From NCBI RefSeq assembly GCF_031877795.1, contig NC_133935.1:47825330-47889329 (forward strand): a DNA stretch of 64,000 nucleotides, given 5' to 3'. Position numbers and translations under genes: made by a program. The DNA is from Strix aluco. Its lineage: Eukaryota; Chordata; Aves; Strigiformes; Strigidae. The notes below the pieces were generated by a model that saw only the letters and a program-made list of their open reading frames with translations, had not been told where the DNA came from and ran no database searches. This document shows, one piece after another, positions 59,201 through 64,000 of the stretch (position 1 is its first letter; each line of letters begins with the position of its first letter).

Positions 59201-61005
59201 TCTGAGCTACTTCCCTGCTGTATCTTGTTTTGTGTCATTCTTGCAGTGGCTGATTCTCAGCATGTTTCTCTTCTGTAGTTGTCTTTCTTTTGAAACCATA
59301 TTAAAGCTTTAACTGATCTATAATGGGTAGCATGGCTATTGTTAGACTCACATATGAAATCTTTTCTGTTTTACTGTCTCCTAGAATGTTTAAAAAGAAC
59401 ACCCCCCAAGCAGACAGTTATTTGGTTTGTAAGATCAAATAGTTCAAAGTCAGGAGATATCAAAGGCATGGTTGCCTATTCAACCTTAATTCTGTCTCTG
59501 TGTTGATGGTTTGGTGTAATCTGTAATTAGTCACAGATCCCTGCTTCAGTCATTGTATTAGATGGACTACATTTTAAGGCACTGCCTGTAGTGAGGCTGG
59601 TGACTTAAAAGATCCCTGCTTCATTTGGTTAAAAAGTTAGAAAAATATATTTCAAATGAATCCAGAAGAGGGTCCTTAAAGAAAATGAACGAATTAGAAT
59701 GAAGGTATATGTAAAACATTGTAGCTGGATTACACCCAGAAGAAATCTTGTGGTTTTCTTCTGCAACCACCTGACTAACTATATGGTGTGGAGTAAAATC
59801 ACTTAAGTAGGCACACGCAGTGCAATTGAATTTTTTTGGGGGTGGGGGGGCTTAGTTTGGGATGTTGTGAGCACTTACAACTGTTTATACAAATCAGTGA
59901 CTGTTCCAGATAACTGGATTTTCTAGTAAACAAGTAGGATATTGTTTTAAAATTGAATTGTGATTTAGATTCTGGATTTCCTGTTCTTGGAGAACCCATC
60001 ATTTATTCCCTTCAGAGGTCATGTAAAGGTTTGCTGAAAGATTATAAAACCGGGTATGATTGTTTAAAATGCTAACAAATACCTCCCCTAATGACTCTCT
60101 GATTAAAGTTGGTACTTCTAGATAACCAGTACTTGAAGGAGACTTGAGTAAATACTTGGATTAAACATTTTGGTCATCTTATTTCCAACCATAAAATGGT
60201 AAAAACATTTTTTCTTTTTAGAGAGTTGCAAAGACGCATACTGATTTTTATTATTTTTTTTTTTAAAGCACAGATAGATAGATGCTGAAGGTAAAAAGCC
60301 TATGAAACAGTTATTTTCATTGCAGGATTGGGATGGTATGCAATAAGCAAGACCTTGAGACTACATATTGAGTGGTGAAAGAGAAATATTCATTAAGCTG
60401 CTTCATTCCCTGAGTGTGTTCCATCCTGTGCAATGAATGAGGCAAGAATCTTGTGAAGAAAAATAGAATGTCCTCATGTAATTAATCATGTGCATACAAG
60501 GGTCAGAATTAAGGTCAGACATAAACTTGCCTTTGCTTTTGATAGCAATGTAATGCTTGACTTTGAAAATTTTTAAAAACAGATTTTAAAAATTATTGCA
60601 GGAGACTTTTGTGCTTCAAATCACTCATTTTGAGTGCATGAAATCGTACTGAGTTTTAATACTTGTTTTTATTTCACAGGTCCATCACTTATATCAGAGA
60701 GCCCTTCAGAAGTTACCTCTATGTGCAACACTGTGGAAAGATGTAATGTTTTCTCCTTATGATTCAGTTTGAGGTTTCATATAAATTTTCTGCATATCCC
60801 ATATCCATAGATGTGGTGATGCTCAAGCTCTGGCTAAATCTTATATCTGCTTCCCCATCTCTTACAGCAACTCTTGTTTGAAGCATCAGGAGGAGGTAAA
60901 ACTGATAACCTGAGAAAACTAGTTTCCAAGTGCCAAGAGGTTGGAGTCAGCCTAGATGAGCTTTTAAATTTAAACACTTACAGAACAGAAAGCAAGAATC
61001 ACTGA
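16630..61005 (+). CDS. ZFC3H1: zinc finger C3H1 domain-containing protein (PAXT scaffold), 35 coding exons
   Basis: ZFC3H1 is the nuclear scaffold of the PAXT connection. It links the MTR4 helicase and PABPN1 to the exosome for decay and retention of polyadenylated RNA. Coding exons are 16630-17227, 21135-21554, 24576-24640, 24839-25037, 25240-25466, 27064-27187, 28831-28928, 30795-30998, 31676-31840, 35787-35924, 36685-36803, 37138-37284, 38344-38518, 38716-38847, 39566-40114, 40197-40306, 41582-41713, 42821-42942, 43500-43601, 43968-44084, 44962-45145, 46897-47083, 47547-47738, 49692-49926, 51085-51190, 51269-51467, 51946-52040, 53057-53167, 55424-55528, 55623-55788, 56504-56604, 57770-57871, 58466-58505, 60680-60742, 60868-61005. 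All phases agree, giving 5,967 nt and 1,988 residues. Domains: acidic N-terminus (20-39), RG-rich region (about 150-195), coiled coil (about 365-490), Pro-rich (545-620), coiled coil (about 835-965), CCCH finger (1186-1203), HAT/TPR-like helices (about 1330-1980). No stop or frameshift is seen, so the gene looks functional. Confidence 0.97.
17228..21134 (+). other. ZFC3H1 intron 1
   Basis: A 3.9-kb intron. The first 330 bases are the CpG-island tail and the rest is AT-rich, with a TG/TA microsatellite at 19504-19528. No exon or known repeat family is recognised. Confidence 0.8.
19504..19528 (+). repeat. TA/TG microsatellite
   Basis: Runs of TATATA followed by TGTGTGTGTG in ZFC3H1 intron 1. 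Confidence 0.8.
21135..21554 (+). CDS. ZFC3H1: ZFC3H1 exon 2 (residues 200-340)
   Basis: Encodes [20 protein letters not shown], then [20 protein letters not shown] and [14 protein letters not shown], all close to human. Two acceptors 21 nt apart keep the frame: gtcttag before 21114 and aattcag before 21135. I chose the second because SPRK-P-KTFGRSP matches the human spacing. The donor is CAAG|GTAAAT, phase 1. Confidence 0.9.
21555..24575 (+). other. ZFC3H1 intron 2
   Basis: A 3.0-kb AT-rich intron with a very AT-rich stretch at about 23830-23990. No exon or repeat family is recognised. Confidence 0.75.
24576..24640 (+). CDS. ZFC3H1: ZFC3H1 exon 3 (residues 340-361)
   Basis: A 65-nt exon encoding [22 protein letters not shown], matching human GLQDKEQNLTRRISTSDILS-EK. 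The acceptor is tttggaag and the donor AAAAG|GTAAGA, phase 0. Confidence 0.93.
24839..25037 (+). CDS. ZFC3H1: ZFC3H1 exon 4 (residues 362-428)
   Basis: Encodes [20 protein letters not shown] and [18 protein letters not shown], nearly invariant with human, which starts the charged coiled coil. The donor is ACAG|GTAATA, phase 1. Confidence 0.95.
25240..25466 (+). CDS. ZFC3H1: ZFC3H1 exon 5 (residues 428-503)
   Basis: Extremely charged helix: [20 protein letters not shown], then [20 protein letters not shown] and a basic KRRSRSR end that could serve as a nuclear signal. The donor is AGCAG|GGTAAC or one base on; the junction with SSD keeps the frame with GTAACA. Confidence 0.94.
27064..27187 (+). 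CDS. ZFC3H1: ZFC3H1 exon 6 (residues 504-545)
   Basis: Encodes [13 protein letters not shown] and [20 protein letters not shown], conserved with human [20 protein letters not shown]. The donor is CCAG|GTAAGA, phase 1. Confidence 0.95.
27455..28165 (+). mobile_element. old, diverged CR1 LINE in ZFC3H1 intron 6
   Basis: The block follows the CR1 3' ORF2 order with many substitutions and indels: GAGTCCCAATGGACATTAAG, GAGTCAGCAGTGTG, TTCAACTACCTAGTGGG, AGCAACAATTAAGTTG, GGATGGTCAAACACTTGAAC, and the final GGGGGCAGCCCTGCTTTGAG. No open frame remains. It is much older than the copies at 3560 and 29553 and lies in sense orientation in the intron. Confidence 0.8.
28831..28928 (+). CDS. ZFC3H1: ZFC3H1 exon 7 (residues 545-577)
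   Basis: Proline-rich exon ([20 protein letters not shown] then [12 protein letters not shown]) matching human [20 protein letters not shown]. The donor is CCA|GTAAGT, phase 0. Confidence 0.93.
29553..30440 (+). mobile_element. CR1 LINE, 5'-truncated, in ZFC3H1 intron 7
   Basis: The CR1 ORF2 C-terminal region starts at AAGTTTGCAGATAACACC (reverse transcriptase [12 protein letters not shown] region) and runs to the CR1 3' end near 30440. The early frame ([20 protein letters not shown]) and the later one ([20 protein letters not shown] through [20 protein letters not shown]) lie in different reading frames, so a one-base shift near 29690 breaks the protein. From 29953 on it is close to the 3560-4063 copy, so both belong to the same subfamily. 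Confidence 0.93.
30795..30998 (+). CDS. ZFC3H1: ZFC3H1 exon 8 (residues 578-645)
   Basis: Encodes [20 protein letters not shown] followed by [20 protein letters not shown] and KSLANKRAF, nearly identical to human: a Pro-rich run, an acidic run, then a helix. Phase 0 at both ends, so the exon could be skipped without breaking the frame. Confidence 0.96.
31676..31840 (+). CDS. ZFC3H1: ZFC3H1 exon 9 (residues 646-700)
   Basis: Encodes [34 protein letters not shown] and PRPPRAVIT. Serine/proline-rich and probably disordered. Phase 0 at both ends. Confidence 0.94.
32010..32241 (+). repeat. direct repeat copy A in intron 9
   Basis: Matches 33723-33962 from TTTGACACTGAAGTAAGAAT to TTTTAAACTGTGGTCTGG in the same orientation. 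The copies are about 93-95% identical by eye. Copy A lacks a short TTCCAGATT-like stretch present in copy B. Confidence 0.9.
33723..33962 (+). repeat. direct repeat copy B in intron 9
   Basis: Second copy of the 32010-32241 unit, about 1.5 kb downstream in the same orientation. Flanking sequence differs on both sides, so the edges are sharp. The unit could be a local duplication or two insertions of one unidentified short element. Confidence 0.9.
35787..35924 (+). CDS. ZFC3H1: ZFC3H1 exon 10 (residues 701-746)
   Basis: Encodes [20 protein letters not shown] then [18 protein letters not shown], almost identical to human. The acidic Ser/Asp cluster is a likely casein kinase 2 target (inference). 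Phase 0 at both ends. Confidence 0.96.
36182..36546 (-). mobile_element. complete solo LTR with 5-bp target-site duplication, intron 10
   Basis: The LTR spans 36187-36541 (355 bp), starts TGTGGTGGTTTAGCC and ends GGCTAAACCAGGACA. These ends are imperfect inverted repeats (13 of 15 matching). It is flanked on both sides by CTAGC (36182-36186 and 36542-36546). TG...CA ends plus a 5-bp duplication mark integrase-mediated insertion, and a 5-bp size is typical of the ERVL group. An internal run of AACAATAACAATAAGAATA type fills the middle. No viral genes are present. It is the same broad family as the older LTR at 12470-13000 but shorter and better preserved. The element lies 138 bases before exon 11; its own sense strand is uncertain (minus favoured by analogy with the other copy). 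Confidence 0.88.
36685..36803 (+). CDS. ZFC3H1: ZFC3H1 exon 11 (residues 747-786)
   Basis: Encodes [20 protein letters not shown] and [14 protein letters not shown], matching human. The donor is CCAG|GTACAA, phase 2. Confidence 0.95.
37138..37284 (+). CDS. ZFC3H1: ZFC3H1 exon 12 (residues 786-835)
   Basis: Encodes [33 protein letters not shown] and [13 protein letters not shown], matching human. Phase 2 at both ends. Confidence 0.95.
38344..38518 (+). CDS. ZFC3H1: ZFC3H1 exon 13 (residues 835-893)
   Basis: Encodes [20 protein letters not shown] and [20 protein letters not shown], a heptad-like coiled coil ending KKLQEQ. The donor is GAACAA|GTAACT, phase 0. Confidence 0.96.
38716..38847 (+). 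CDS. ZFC3H1: ZFC3H1 exon 14 (residues 894-937)
   Basis: Encodes [20 protein letters not shown] and [15 protein letters not shown], almost identical to human. It continues the second helical block. Phase 0 at both ends. Confidence 0.96.
39566..40114 (+). CDS. ZFC3H1: ZFC3H1 exon 15 (residues 938-1120)
   Basis: A long 549-nt exon encoding [80 protein letters not shown] and [20 protein letters not shown]. The first 40 residues are helical and the middle probably disordered. Phase 0 at both ends. Confidence 0.97.
40197..40306 (+). CDS. ZFC3H1: ZFC3H1 exon 16 (residues 1121-1157)
   Basis: Encodes [20 protein letters not shown] and [15 protein letters not shown], which leads into the zinc-finger module. 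The intron before it is only 82 bases. The donor is CTACAG|GTATGA, phase 2. Confidence 0.95.
41582..41713 (+). CDS. ZFC3H1: ZFC3H1 exon 17 (residues 1157-1201, most of the CCCH finger)
   Basis: Encodes [20 protein letters not shown], then [18 protein letters not shown]. Zinc ligands C1186, C1194 and C1199 are in this exon with spacing C-x7-C-x4-C-x3-H; the histidine, H1203, comes from exon 18. The motif agrees with human residue for residue. The donor is CAGTG|GTGAGT, phase 2. Confidence 0.97.
42119..42172 (+). repeat. A/C-rich simple tract in intron 17
   Basis: Long A runs interrupted by CC/CCC. Low-complexity sequence; it could be the tail of an unrecognised insertion. Confidence 0.7.
42821..42942 (+). 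CDS. ZFC3H1: ZFC3H1 exon 18 (residues 1201-1242)
   Basis: Encodes [20 protein letters not shown] and [16 protein letters not shown], and completes the finger with H1203. The donor is weak (CACAG|GTTTTT) but is fixed by the next exon's phase and by human ...[10 protein letters not shown]. Phase 1. Confidence 0.92.
43500..43601 (+). CDS. ZFC3H1: ZFC3H1 exon 19 (residues 1242-1276)
   Basis: Encodes [20 protein letters not shown] and [14 protein letters not shown], matching human. The donor is CATA|GTAAGT, phase 1. Confidence 0.95.
43968..44084 (+). CDS. ZFC3H1: ZFC3H1 exon 20 (residues 1276-1315)
   Basis: Encodes [20 protein letters not shown], then [15 protein letters not shown]: a basic, Trp-rich segment followed by a Ser/Glu cluster. 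The donor is TATG|GTAATC, phase 1. Confidence 0.95.
44962..45145 (+). CDS. ZFC3H1: ZFC3H1 exon 21 (residues 1315-1376)
   Basis: Encodes [20 protein letters not shown], then [20 protein letters not shown], the first clear HAT-like helix pair (aromatic W with N-x-x-x-x-W spacing). The donor is GAAGG|GTAAGT, phase 2. Confidence 0.95.
46897..47083 (+). CDS. ZFC3H1: ZFC3H1 exon 22 (residues 1376-1438)
   Basis: Encodes [40 protein letters not shown] and [17 protein letters not shown], two further HAT/TPR-like units, strongly conserved. The preceding 1.75-kb intron contains a T17 run near 46403. Phase 0 at the end. Confidence 0.96.
47507..47525 (+). repeat. (TTA)n microsatellite
   Basis: Six trinucleotide units ending about 20 bases before the exon 23 acceptor. 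Confidence 0.8.
47547..47738 (+). CDS. ZFC3H1: ZFC3H1 exon 23 (residues 1439-1502)
   Basis: Encodes [20 protein letters not shown] and [20 protein letters not shown], part of the helical repeat array. A (TTA)n stretch at 47507-47525 lies just before the acceptor. Phase 0 at both ends. Confidence 0.95.
47739..49691 (+). other. ZFC3H1 intron 23
   Basis: A 1.95-kb AT-rich intron with an A/C-rich tract near 49242-49285. No exon or known repeat family is recognised. Confidence 0.75.
49692..49926 (+). CDS. ZFC3H1: ZFC3H1 exon 24 (residues 1503-1581)
   Basis: Encodes [40 protein letters not shown] and [20 protein letters not shown]. The N-terminal part differs from human only in the EKISDRLTV stretch. 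Phase 1 at the end. Confidence 0.96.
51085..51190 (+). CDS. ZFC3H1: ZFC3H1 exon 25 (residues 1581-1616)
   Basis: Encodes [20 protein letters not shown] and [16 protein letters not shown], helical. The intron after it is only 78 bases. Phase 2 at the end. Confidence 0.94.
51269..51467 (+). CDS. ZFC3H1: ZFC3H1 exon 26 (residues 1616-1682)
   Basis: Encodes [40 protein letters not shown] and [20 protein letters not shown]: two TPR/HAT-like units with the usual NP-x-NAE turn. Phase 0 at the end. Confidence 0.96.
51946..52040 (+). CDS. ZFC3H1: ZFC3H1 exon 27 (residues 1683-1714)
   Basis: Encodes [20 protein letters not shown] and [12 protein letters not shown]. The acceptor (aaaaccccaaaacag) has a poor pyrimidine tract, but the exon is fixed by phase and by human ...LLPFLRKFIASFF...LDLFRYLL. 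Phase 2 at the end. Confidence 0.9.
52328..52378 (+). repeat. GTTT-rich low-complexity tract
   Basis: Repeated TTTG/GTTT units in intron 27. Confidence 0.7.
53057..53167 (+). CDS. ZFC3H1: ZFC3H1 exon 28 (residues 1714-1751)
   Basis: Encodes [20 protein letters not shown] and [16 protein letters not shown], matching human ...NHQVPYLWLIYC. Phase 2 at both ends. Confidence 0.95.
53168..55423 (+). other. ZFC3H1 intron 28
   Basis: A 2.26-kb intron with a TG/CA-type microsatellite at about 54519-54563. No exon or identifiable transposon. Confidence 0.75.
54519..54563 (+). repeat. TG/CA-type microsatellite
   Basis: Interrupted TGTG and CACA units in intron 28. Confidence 0.75.
55424..55528 (+). 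CDS. ZFC3H1: ZFC3H1 exon 29 (residues 1751-1786)
   Basis: Encodes [20 protein letters not shown] and [16 protein letters not shown], a helical unit. The following intron is only 94 bases. Phase 2 at both ends. Confidence 0.95.
55623..55788 (+). CDS. ZFC3H1: ZFC3H1 exon 30 (residues 1786-1841)
   Basis: Encodes [20 protein letters not shown] and [20 protein letters not shown], almost identical to human. Phase 0 at the end. Confidence 0.96.
56504..56604 (+). CDS. ZFC3H1: ZFC3H1 exon 31 (residues 1842-1875)
   Basis: Encodes [20 protein letters not shown] and [14 protein letters not shown]. The exon begins with GTAATT directly after CAG, so it superficially looks like a donor. Phase 2 at the end. 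Confidence 0.94.
57770..57871 (+). CDS. ZFC3H1: ZFC3H1 exon 32 (residues 1875-1909)
   Basis: Encodes [20 protein letters not shown] and [14 protein letters not shown], matching human. The donor is AAAAT|GTAATG, phase 2. Confidence 0.94.
58466..58505 (+). CDS. ZFC3H1: ZFC3H1 exon 33 (residues 1909-1922)
   Basis: A 40-nt microexon-like exon encoding [14 protein letters not shown], matching human IAIAAEIVLKGQRE. It has a good polypyrimidine acceptor and a GTAAGT donor. Confidence 0.93.
58506..60679 (+). other. ZFC3H1 intron 33
   Basis: A 2.17-kb intron. Short open frames near 58855-59312 show no recognisable protein features. No transposon recognised. Confidence 0.75.
60680..60742 (+). CDS. 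ZFC3H1: ZFC3H1 exon 34 (residues 1923-1943)
   Basis: A 63-nt exon encoding [21 protein letters not shown], a HAT-like unit matching human. Phase 0 at both ends. Confidence 0.95.
60868..61005 (+). CDS. ZFC3H1: ZFC3H1 exon 35 with stop (residues 1944-1988)
   Basis: Encodes [40 protein letters not shown] and ESKNH, then TGA at 61003-61005. The C-terminal ESKNH is identical to human, which fixes the reading-frame end. Confidence 0.97.
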   Translation, partial: QLLFEASGGGKTDNLRKLVSKCQEVGVSLDELLNLNTYRTESKNH

Positions 61006-61715
61006 ACGCTGGGTACGGTCAGCCATAAGTCCTATTAAATGCCAAAATCAGTTGAATGATTCTTCAGGCTGATCCATGCCTAAGATCTGTGTAAGGCAGA
61101 TGAGTATTGCTGAGCATATCGAGTCTCCAGTCTGCTTTCCGTGAACCTGGAAACAATTAACATGACCCTCCTCTGGAAAAATGAACTCCCTGTCTGGCCT
61201 TGCTTCTGGGCCCTGCCAGATTCTCATAACGTCATCTACGTAAGTATAGTTAATCAAAATGACAGACATTATTTTTTTATGTTTTCTTTTTATTTTCTGT
61301 TTTCTTTGTTTTGCTGTTCCTGATTCACTTGACACTCTCGCTGATGCCTGAGAGATCTGTGTTTGGGATTAATTTACTGGGCTGTGTTTACAGTAAAAAG
61401 CAAGTAGTCCATTTTGGGTTTTTCCTTTTTTAAACCTTTTTTGAGACTTTTTCATTACAGGATTTAAAACAAAAGCAGCCGCTCTTAAGGAAAGTGTAAC
61501 TGCCGTGGCCACAAGTATGCTTCTTGCACTTGAAGGCTCTAAGAGGGTTGCTTACTGCCCCTTTCTGCATTGGACTCACGGCAGAGACTATTAAACTTGA
61601 AGATTAAAGAAACTATTGCAAATGCCAGTGCATCAGAACCTAAGAGTGGTCAATTATGTGCAATTTTTTGTAAAGAAATTTTAATTTATAATAAAGTTTA
61701 ACAGTTTAAAGAAAG
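61006..61715 (+). other. ZFC3H1: ZFC3H1 3' UTR
   Basis: About 0.7 kb, AT-rich. The end is inferred from the poly(A) signal AATAAA at 61690-61695, followed by GT/T-rich sequence. Confidence 0.75.
61690..61695 (+). terminator. poly(A) signal AATAAA of ZFC3H1
   Basis: Canonical hexamer in TTATAATAAAGTTTAAC, 685 bases after the stop. The downstream TGATCTGTTTTGTATTGG is a plausible GU-rich element. Confidence 0.8.
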
Positions 61716-64000
61716 TTAATATTGATCTGTTTTGTATTGGTACTACCTTGTAGTATATAGGTGTTTTTACAGAGATATTTTCAATACAAGCTTACCTTTT
61801 AAAAAAAAAATGTTGTCTTTTGTTATTTTAATCAGAAGATAGGCAAATGGGATTGTGCCACCTGTTGTGGATGTAAATAACTACATCTCAATGAGATTTT
61901 TTTCCTCCTCTTGCCTCAGGTACACAGATGTTTGTCCCATAACAAATATTCCTGTCAATAATACCACTTCAGTAGTGGAAAGTACATTTTTTTTTAATAT
62001 ATTTTGTCCTTTACATCTTTAATGAAAAAAGGCCCACTTTCCAAAGTCACTGCATGTCCATTACAGAGAGATACTGTCAGGCCACCGAACCTGGGATGGG
62101 ACTGTTCACAGCAGGTTGGCTTGCCACCTGGTTTTCCATCTGTGCCAAATCATACCAAAAGATGGTTGTAGTGCCTTTTGCGTAGGTGACTTATGCAGAT
62201 GCCATGACGACAGTGAACAAGTGGTCTTTGTGTTTGAGAATGAGACAAAGTGGTCTGTGACATAACTTCCAGTAACTTTCAAAACCCTTACTTAATCTAA
62301 TGTTACCACATGAAGCAGCTCCCTTAAAGGAGAGAGAAGTGGGAAATACTGGCTTTTATTTAGGGTCACAGGGGATGATTCTGCACCTTAAGTCATTTTA
62401 GACAACTCTCATATTTAAGCATGAATTATAAAATCAGTAAAACTTCAAATACCCACTTTAATGGCCAGGTTTTCCTGCAGACTACACAACCAGTATCAGA
62501 AAAGCTGACTCAAACCCATTTTTCATTGTATTAAAGTGATATCCCTATCTTCAAACTTACGTGGTAGAGCTCGATGAAAAAGATGTAGACCATAGAAGTG
62601 CAGTTTTTTTAATTGAAAACTCCTCAAGTATGGTAAATGCTGTCTTATACACATTGCCCAAATGTTTTTTTTTAAATTTGTCTCTAGAACCTTGCTGATA
62701 AACAGTTGCTGGTTTGTTTTTTTTTTTTGCAGCAACACCTGAACACCTGCAGTAGTTATTTTAGTGGGATACATTTTACCTATTCTGCTGTTAAAAATAG
62801 AAAAACTTAACACTGTCAAGGGTTACAGCACTTTGAATGCTGTCTTACACATTCCCTAGCTTGGGCTTGTGTTGCACTTAGGACTGTTAGTTACCTTGCT
62901 TGCCTTGCTGTGCAGTGAGTTTATAACAAAAGGCCTAGTGCCTCAAAGGAGATCTTAAGCTTTAGGTACTCTGCCTGCATGGATTTTCACATCCTGGGGG
63001 ATAAGGGGAGGGAGAACCAAAACCCCACAGTGTTCTGCCTTCCACTGGCCTTAATTCCCTGTGTTTGTGTGTGGCCTTTTGACTCCATTTTGCCTGGCTT
63101 GATGGTATGTGAAAGTGGCTAATCATAATGGAAATTGTTCATTTAGGAGCTGGAATGAAGAACAAGGAAGTGGTATAGTCTTTAGAGCAGCACAAGTACT
63201 TTTTTTCACCAAGCAACAAACAAAATGCACTGCTGGGTAATGTAGAACTGCCAGGGAAGGATTTAGAGCTTTCACAGGTCTGCAGTTACCATTGAATCCT
63301 TTCTGTCCTCTGGTATTTGGTAGTTAGAAGGAGGGCATGCTGTTTAAGAAACAAACAAGGTGGTGTGTTTCTGTCATTTGCAAAACTTCATTAATTCATC
63401 ACTAGAATGAAATTTAACAAAGGGTACTAAATCTATATATTTTAAATTAGTAATATCCTCTGAGGACTTTGTTCTAGAAGAAATAAATTTCACATTACAG
63501 GCAACAGAGGTGAATAACGGAATAAAGAATAACTCCAGTCAATCATGCAAAATACTAGCTGCTTAACAGGAAAAAATAACTTTAGGAGGAAAGCACGTAA
63601 AACATAAAACAATGCTGCTACTTGCTCTATGCTCAGAATGGCTACTTTATCAATAGTGATTACTTCTTTGGCCTTCAGTTTGTCTTTCTGGAAGCAAACT
63701 ACTGCCACTACAGTTTTTTCATTTCCTAGCTATTACAAAGACACAACAATATGAACAAAACATTCAGCTGCATTTATTAGGAAGAAAAATAAATGGAAAT
63801 TATTCATTCATTGTGGTGTTTAGTACATCCAGTGAGACCTGCATGAAGATAATCTCTTTCACTATTAGCCATTTTCGTGCTCATCAAGACAATGATCGAT
63901 TTATGGGATGGCATGCTGTTTTTAGCTTTGTTATGGATATGCTATCCATAACTGCAAGGTGAAGGCATGTTGGAGAGTAAGTGCAGAAAGAAGCAATAAG
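61716..64000. other. intergenic downstream of ZFC3H1, no supported gene
   Basis: AT-rich DNA with an A11 run near 61800 and no recognisable exon on either strand. A minus-strand AATAAA (62355-62360 on +) would fit the 3' end of a convergent gene. In mammals LGR5 converges on ZFC3H1 from this side, but no LGR5 coding sequence is visible here. Confidence 0.5.

Noticed and set aside
61048-61335. 95-codon minus-strand open frame in the ZFC3H1 3' UTR
   Set aside because: No recognisable domain and no promoter or splice context; chance open frame.
62523-63708. Minus-strand open frames of 98 and 72 codons downstream of ZFC3H1, tested as LGR5
   Set aside because: They show no seven-transmembrane or leucine-rich-repeat features.
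1-64000. A CRISPR array, operon, toxin system or other prokaryotic mobile system
   Set aside because: The window is a vertebrate spliced locus; no regularly spaced repeats or prokaryotic genes were seen.

Overview
This window is nuclear DNA from a bird. It holds large spliced introns, a CpG-island promoter, several CR1 LINE fragments and solo LTRs of a type common in neoavian genomes. Nothing in it is prokaryotic, and there is no CRISPR array, operon or phage. The species cannot be named from the sequence.

The window is dominated by one gene, ZFC3H1, on the + strand. I could follow all 35 coding exons from the ATG at 16630 to the TGA at 61003-61005. Every splice phase agrees, and the exons join into about 1,988 codons, close to the human length as I recall it (about 1,989). 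ZFC3H1 is the CCCH zinc-finger scaffold of the PAXT connection. That complex couples the MTR4 helicase and nuclear poly(A)-binding protein to the RNA exosome, and so retains and degrades polyadenylated nuclear RNA. The order along the protein is an acidic '[14 protein letters not shown]' N-terminus, an Arg/Gly-rich stretch, a highly charged coiled coil, a proline-rich segment, a second coiled-coil block, one CCCH finger and a long C-terminal array of HAT/TPR-like helical repeats.

Layout. 1-1030: a possible terminal coding exon and 3' UTR of an unidentified + strand gene. 1031-11600: intergenic DNA with one 5'-truncated CR1. 11640-11950 (- strand): a decayed last exon of THAP2, the gene that in mammals lies head-to-head with ZFC3H1; here it carries stops and a frameshift. 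12470-13000: an old LTR. 16040-17560: CpG island with YY1-like, ZNF143/SBS-like and TCTCGCGAGA motifs, then ZFC3H1. The introns carry an old CR1 (intron 6), a younger CR1 (intron 7), a 0.23-kb direct duplication (intron 9) and a complete solo LTR with a 5-bp target-site duplication (intron 10). 61690-61695: the ZFC3H1 poly(A) signal. 61720-64000: no gene that I can support; in mammals LGR5 would converge from this side.

No novel multi-gene system was found. The most informative observations are the THAP2 remnant beside an apparently intact promoter island, the unassigned exon at the left edge, the paired in-frame acceptors of ZFC3H1 exon 2, and the dated mobile-element insertions. Comparisons with human proteins are from memory, not from a search.
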